From a virus, in IMG/VR virus record IMGVR_UViG_3300002120_000013, positions 1-41,273 of that record: 41,273 bases of DNA, one strand, 5' to 3'. Below, piece after piece: positions 39,740-41,273 of the stretch; the first letter of the stretch is position 1, and each line of letters opens with the position of its first letter. The position numbers were made by a program, and so were the translations under genes. The notes under the pieces were generated by a model, which saw nothing but the letters and a program-made list of their open reading frames with translations, had not been told where the DNA came from and did no database searches.

Positions 39740-39993
39740 TGCGTGCATTCGTCTATGTGGGTTTGTTCGCGGCCTTCATCCTGGGCGGCTACATGCTCCT
39801 AAGCCGCGGCTGTGTGTACGAGGGCGAGGAACCGCCACCGGTTGTGGCGCCGCCGGTAGATGAGCCACCGGACTGGGCGCCCGGGCCTGTGGATAGCGTG
39901 CCGCCGTTCGATGCACCACCAGATTCGGTGCCGCCCCCACATCCAGATCGGCCACGAGGAGAAGGGAAAGGCCCGCCCAAGGAGCCGAAGTAG
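39739..39993 (+). CDS. Membrane-anchored Pro-rich protein
   Basis: The product is 84 residues. ATG 39739 overlaps the portal stop. An N-terminal hydrophobic helix (AFVYVGLFAAFILGGYMLLS) is followed by a Pro/Asp-rich extension (DEPPDWAPGPVDSVPPFDAP). It may cross the periplasm like a spanin or sit as a membrane anchor; such a gene between portal and protease is unusual. Function unknown. Confidence 0.5.
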   Translation: MRAFVYVGLFAAFILGGYMLLSRGCVYEGEEPPPVVAPPVDEPPDWAPGPVDSVPPFDAPPDSVPPPHPDRPRGEGKGPPKEPK

Positions 39994-40000
39994 GTTCAGG

Positions 40001-40975
40001 ATGCCACTGCCCAAGCCGCATACGGATGAGGACAAGGACGAGTTCATCGGCCGGTGCATGGCGAATCCGACCATGCGGGACGAGTTCCCTGACGGCGCGC
40101 AGCGGCGAGCTGTGTGTGAGCGCCAGTGGGATGAGGATGGGAAGGCGATGGAACCGGACGAAGCAGATGGACTCGGCCGCCCTGTAGCGGCGATCAAGGA
40201 CTACCACAAGCTTTGCGCCAGCGTGCACGTAGTGAAGGGCGAGGGCGGCGATGATCGCCGCTTGACCGTGGGGCTCATGACGGTCGGCAGCGTAGACAGC
40301 GACATGGAGATCGTGGACCAAAAGACCGCCTTTAAGTCCATGGGCGGGTTTGTCGCCGCCGGCGGCCCGGTGCTCTTGAACCACGACCACGGGGGCGCCT
40401 GTGGCCGCTGCATCGCTTACCAGGGCATGCAGCGCCATAGTGATGGCGGCTGGGCCAAGACTGACGACACGAACCGCATGCAGGCTATCCAGGTGACGAC
40501 CGAGGTGGGCCGTGGGTACAAGTTCGCCACCTTCTGGCACGGCAGCGTAAGCGTAGATGATGTCTGGGAGCAGGTCCGGCAGCGCATGATGCCGGCACAT
40601 AGCATCGGCTTCCAGGGCTTCACGTCGGACAAGTCCACCGAGGACTTCACCGACGCGGTGACAGGTGAGACTCGACAGGCGCGGCGCATCTTCGTGCGCC
40701 GCACCATGGAGTACAGCTTCGTCACCATCCCGACGCAGCAAGAGGCTGCGCTCGCGGTACAGCTCATGAAAGCGGCAGGTTTGCCGCAATGTGATACGTG
40801 CCGCGGGGCTTTAGCCCAGCGGATGCAAGACTGGGCACAGCGGCTCCCGCGTGCACAGGGCCAGGAGATCGTCGAGCATGCCCGCCGGTTGGCTAACCAG
40901 CCGGCACCGGGCGTCTTGACGGACATGGCCCGGGCGATACGCGAGGCCGCACAGGTGTGGGAAGGGAAGGGGTGA
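40001..40975 (+). CDS. Prohead protease, HK97/S78-like
   Basis: The product is 324 residues. I use ATG 40001 (MPLPKPHTDEDKDEFIGRCM, a common start in this group); the longer frame upstream overlaps the Pro-rich gene. Likely catalytic His is H128 in VLLNHDHG and Ser is S201 in AHSIGFQGF, as in HK97-type prohead proteases; an acidic partner cannot be fixed by eye. The N-terminal ~45 residues form a small Cys-bearing head (RCMANPTMRDEFPDGAQRRA). It cleaves the capsid's scaffolding region during head maturation (family knowledge). The capsid gene starts 6 bases later. Confidence 0.8.
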   Translation: MPLPKPHTDEDKDEFIGRCMANPTMRDEFPDGAQRRAVCERQWDEDGKAMEPDEADGLGRPVAAIKDYHKLCASVHVVKGEGGDDRRLTVGLMTVGSVDSDMEIVDQKTAFKSMGGFVAAGGPVLLNHDHGGACGRCIAYQGMQRHSDGGWAKTDDTNRMQAIQVTTEVGRGYKFATFWHGSVSVDDVWEQVRQRMMPAHSIGFQGFTSDKSTEDFTDAVTGETRQARRIFVRRTMEYSFVTIPTQQEAALAVQLMKAAGLPQCDTCRGALAQRMQDWAQRLPRAQGQEIVEHARRLANQPAPGVLTDMARAIREAAQVWEGKG

Positions 40976-40981
40976 GGGGTT

Positions 40982-41273
40982 GTGCCGGATCTTTTGAGCA
41001 AGGAACCCTTGACGGAAGAGCAGATTAAGAGCGCCTCTATGGAGGACCTAACCAAAGGCCTACATGGGCTCGTACAGCTCGCCCGCAAGGACAAAGAAGA
41101 CGTGGACAAGGGCCAGAAGACGCTTCGTGAATGCCACGAGGATCTGGAGAAGCGCCTCAACAACATCGGGCAAGCTGTCGAGAAGCTGCGGCAGTCGTAC
41201 CCGCCGGAGCCGGTGACAACTGATCGGCAGGCGGACTACGCCGGGCGCAAGGGCGGCTTGTTCCGCAAGGGCA
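40982..41273 (+). CDS. Major capsid protein, N-terminal scaffolding (delta-like) region
   Basis: GTG 40982 has GAGGGG a few bases upstream. The ~75 residues before the shell domain are a charged coiled coil (MEDLTKGLHGLVQLARKDKE onward), the fused scaffold of HK97-type capsids, which the upstream protease would remove. The frame leaves the window at its right end and continues in-frame at base 85 (41273 equals base 84). With the left-end part it makes a 542-residue precursor. The window break hides the true start of the gene at the left end. Confidence 0.85.
   Translation, partial: MPDLLSKEPLTEEQIKSASMEDLTKGLHGLVQLARKDKEDVDKGQKTLRECHEDLEKRLNNIGQAVEKLRQSYPPEPVTTDRQADYAGRKGGLFRKG
41190..41273. 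repeat. Right copy of the end overlap
   Basis: This matches bases 1-84 at 83 of 84 positions. The difference at 41199 (A against C at base 10) changes a Tyr codon to Ser in the capsid protein. It may be a population variant or an assembly-edge error. Confidence 0.9.

Overview
The window is one complete tailed-phage genome (siphovirus-like), linearised inside the major capsid gene. The first 84 bases recur as the last 84 (41190-41273) with one mismatch, and the capsid reading frame runs off the right end into the left end. The unique genome is therefore about 41,189 bp and circular, or circularly permuted. I see no integrase, tRNA, rRNA, CRISPR array or insertion sequence. Base composition looks GC-rich with GTG/ATG starts, dense 1-25 nt gene overlaps and clear GGAGG-type ribosome sites. 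The host cannot be named. Two lipoprotein-type genes, one a c-type cytochrome, point to a Gram-negative, respiring host (inference).

Layout. (1) 37.4-41.3 kb continuing into 0-17.3 kb: a late module in standard order. It runs portal fused to a MuF domain, a membrane-anchored Pro-rich protein, prohead protease, major capsid with N-terminal scaffolding region, head-tail connector, gp10-like neck protein, tail terminator candidate, two tandem tail-tube paralogues, a tail assembly chaperone with a probable +1 programmed frameshift, tape measure, distal tail proteins and a 1533-residue tip/fibre protein carrying two kinds of internal repeat. (2) 17.3-18.0 kb: two small membrane proteins (holin candidates). 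(3) 18.07-21.83 kb: a minus-strand operon with HTH and small zinc-finger-like proteins, a DNA methyltransferase and an SNF2-type helicase, fired from a divergent promoter/operator region at 21.83-22.06 kb. (4) 22.06-28.3 kb plus strand: Cro/XRE regulator, Rad52/Mgm101-like annealing protein, a structured non-coding RNA region, a winged-helix protein, a Gp157-like protein, DUF5675, a HTH replication-initiator candidate with iterons inside its own gene, and a run of small Cys-rich proteins. (5) 28.3-31.6 kb: small and large terminase. (6) 31.7-37.3 kb: an accessory cassette between terminase and portal that includes a di-haem c-type cytochrome of the MauG/DUF1111 type with a lipoprotein signal, a second lipoprotein, a two-helix membrane protein, a ParB-like gene remnant and a large unknown protein.

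The phage probably borrows the host replisome: it has an initiator, iterons and an annealing protein but no polymerase. It appears to protect or remodel its DNA with the methyltransferase/helicase pair. The most unusual parts are the phage-borne di-haem oxidoreductase cassette, a near-perfect bacterial parS palindrome inside the portal gene together with a decayed ParB-like gene 2.7 kb upstream, the tandem tail-tube genes, the +1 frameshift, and the two-stem non-coding RNA after the annealing-protein gene.
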